This document shows, piece after piece, positions 63,481 through 64,000 of a stretch of 64,000 nt of DNA. This DNA comes from Hyphomicrobiales bacterium. GTDB taxonomy: Bacteria; Pseudomonadota; Alphaproteobacteria; Rhizobiales; Beijerinckiaceae. The notes below the pieces were generated by a model. It saw only the letters and a program-made list of their open reading frames with translations, was not told the origin of the DNA and did not search any database. The stretch covers positions 62,001-126,000 of the forward strand of contig UCLR01000009.1 in the NCBI GenBank assembly GCA_900473415.1, in the 5' to 3' direction. Position 1 is the stretch's first letter; each line of letters begins with the position of its first letter. The translations under genes and the position numbers were made by a program.

Positions 63481-64000
63481 ATGAAGCTGACCAGACAGGG
63501 TTTCATCGCCGGCCTCGCTTTTTCCGGCCTCGCGCTCGCGCTGGGTCCGGCGCTCGCCGATGGCCCGCGCATCGGCGCGCCGGCGCCTGCCTTCAAGGCC
63601 ATGGATGCCGACGGCAAGACCCGCAGCCTCTCCGAATTCGCCGGCAAGACCGTGATCCTCGAATGGACGAATCACGACTGCCCCTATGTCCGCAAGCACT
63701 ACAACAGCGCCACGATGCAGACGCTGCAGAAGGACATGGCCAAGGAAGGCGTGGTCTGGCTCTCGGTCATCTCCTCGCCGGTCGGCGAGCAGGGCTATGT
63801 CGAAGGGCCCAAGGCCAAGGATCTGAGCGTCCAGCGTAACGCGGCGCCGGCCGGCATCCTGTTCGACCCGAGGAGCGGCATGGCGCGCGCCTACGGCGCC
63901 CAAACCACCCCGCACATGTACATCATCGATCCCAAGGGCACGCTCGCCTATATGGGCGCGATCGACGACAAGCCCTCCTCCTCGCCGTCGAGCCTCAACG
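63481..64000 (+). CDS. Exported thioredoxin-fold redoxin (partial, runs off right edge)
   Basis: At least 173 residues before the window ends; the start ATG has GGGAG about eight bases upstream. A signal peptide (FIAGLAFSGLALALGPALA) precedes a redoxin/AhpC–TSA-like domain: GAPAPAFKAMDADGKTRSLSEF, then EWTNHDCPYVRKHY with a single Cys where thioredoxins have CxxC, then TPHMYIIDPKGTLAYMG. It is likely a periplasmic peroxiredoxin-like or reductase partner of the DsbD-like protein 27 bases upstream. The C-terminus is not visible. Confidence 0.88.
   Translation, partial: MKLTRQGFIAGLAFSGLALALGPALADGPRIGAPAPAFKAMDADGKTRSLSEFAGKTVILEWTNHDCPYVRKHYNSATMQTLQKDMAKEGVVWLSVISSPVGEQGYVEGPKAKDLSVQRNAAPAGILFDPRSGMARAYGAQTTPHMYIIDPKGTLAYMGAIDDKPSSSPSSLN

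Noticed and set aside
1..64000. CRISPR array, tRNA, rRNA, insertion sequence or prophage
   Set aside because: No regular spaced repeats, no tRNA-like clover leaf with a CCA or T-loop signature, and no transposase or phage protein was recognised.

Overview
The window is a 64 kb chromosomal piece of a high-GC alphaproteobacterium, most likely Hyphomicrobiales. The order hisB–DUF2628–hisH–hisA–hisF–hisE–coaA, the block SRP RNA–dnaX–ybaB–recR and the set rpmH–rnpA–yidC–engB–argB are typical of that order. A Bosea-like organism is my guess from gene content; a 16S or whole-genome comparison would be needed to confirm it. No tRNA, rRNA, insertion sequence, prophage or CRISPR array was seen.

Positions 1–24,180 form a surface-polysaccharide (O-antigen-like) locus. 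It encodes an ABC-type exporter (Wzt, Wzm), a separate Wzt-C-like domain protein, several glycosyltransferases (GT-C partial, four GT2, one GT9), a GtrA/GtrB-type pair, a sugar C-methyltransferase, a class I methyltransferase and two FkbM-type methyltransferases. A third FkbM-related protein appears to have lost its cofactor site. A UDP-GlcNAc-type 6-dehydrogenase is also present. A three-gene module (WecA/WbpL-like transferase, 4-reductase-like SDR, WbpM-like dehydratase) suggests that synthesis starts on undecaprenyl phosphate with a QuiNAc- or FucNAc-type residue. The chain would be extended and methylated in the cytoplasm and exported by Wzm/Wzt.

Positions 24,232–30,317 are mixed: a TetR regulator with a palindromic operator, cobQ, a PLP aminotransferase, a TPR protein, a RidA-family protein and a YqaA-like membrane protein. 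Positions 30,317–35,990 are the his operon plus coaA, interrupted by an opposite-strand periplasmic binding protein. Positions 36,185–45,440 carry metZ, a HAD nucleotidase, argB, a class III cyclase, DUF423, engB, an acetyltransferase and yidC–rnpA–rpmH. Positions 45,640–48,850 carry the SRP RNA, dnaX, ybaB and recR. Positions 48,967–57,419 carry an outer-membrane barrel, YihY, an FAD oxidoreductase, a VOC protein, GNAT, cysK, an Rrf2 regulator, dut, coaBC and an Lrp regulator. The right end has an SsuABC/TauABC-like transporter, an SDR, a DsbD-like protein and the start of an exported redoxin.

The most unusual signals are: (1) the pseudo-FkbM / coiled-coil / DUF6165 / Wzt-C gene row next to the exporter, which could be a split chain-capping or length-control apparatus; (2) a roughly 240 bp AT-rich patch inside wzt; (3) a family of composite intergenic palindromes; (4) a TetR operator with a second matching site about 1.8 kb away; (5) a perfect hairpin just before the metZ ribosome binding site.
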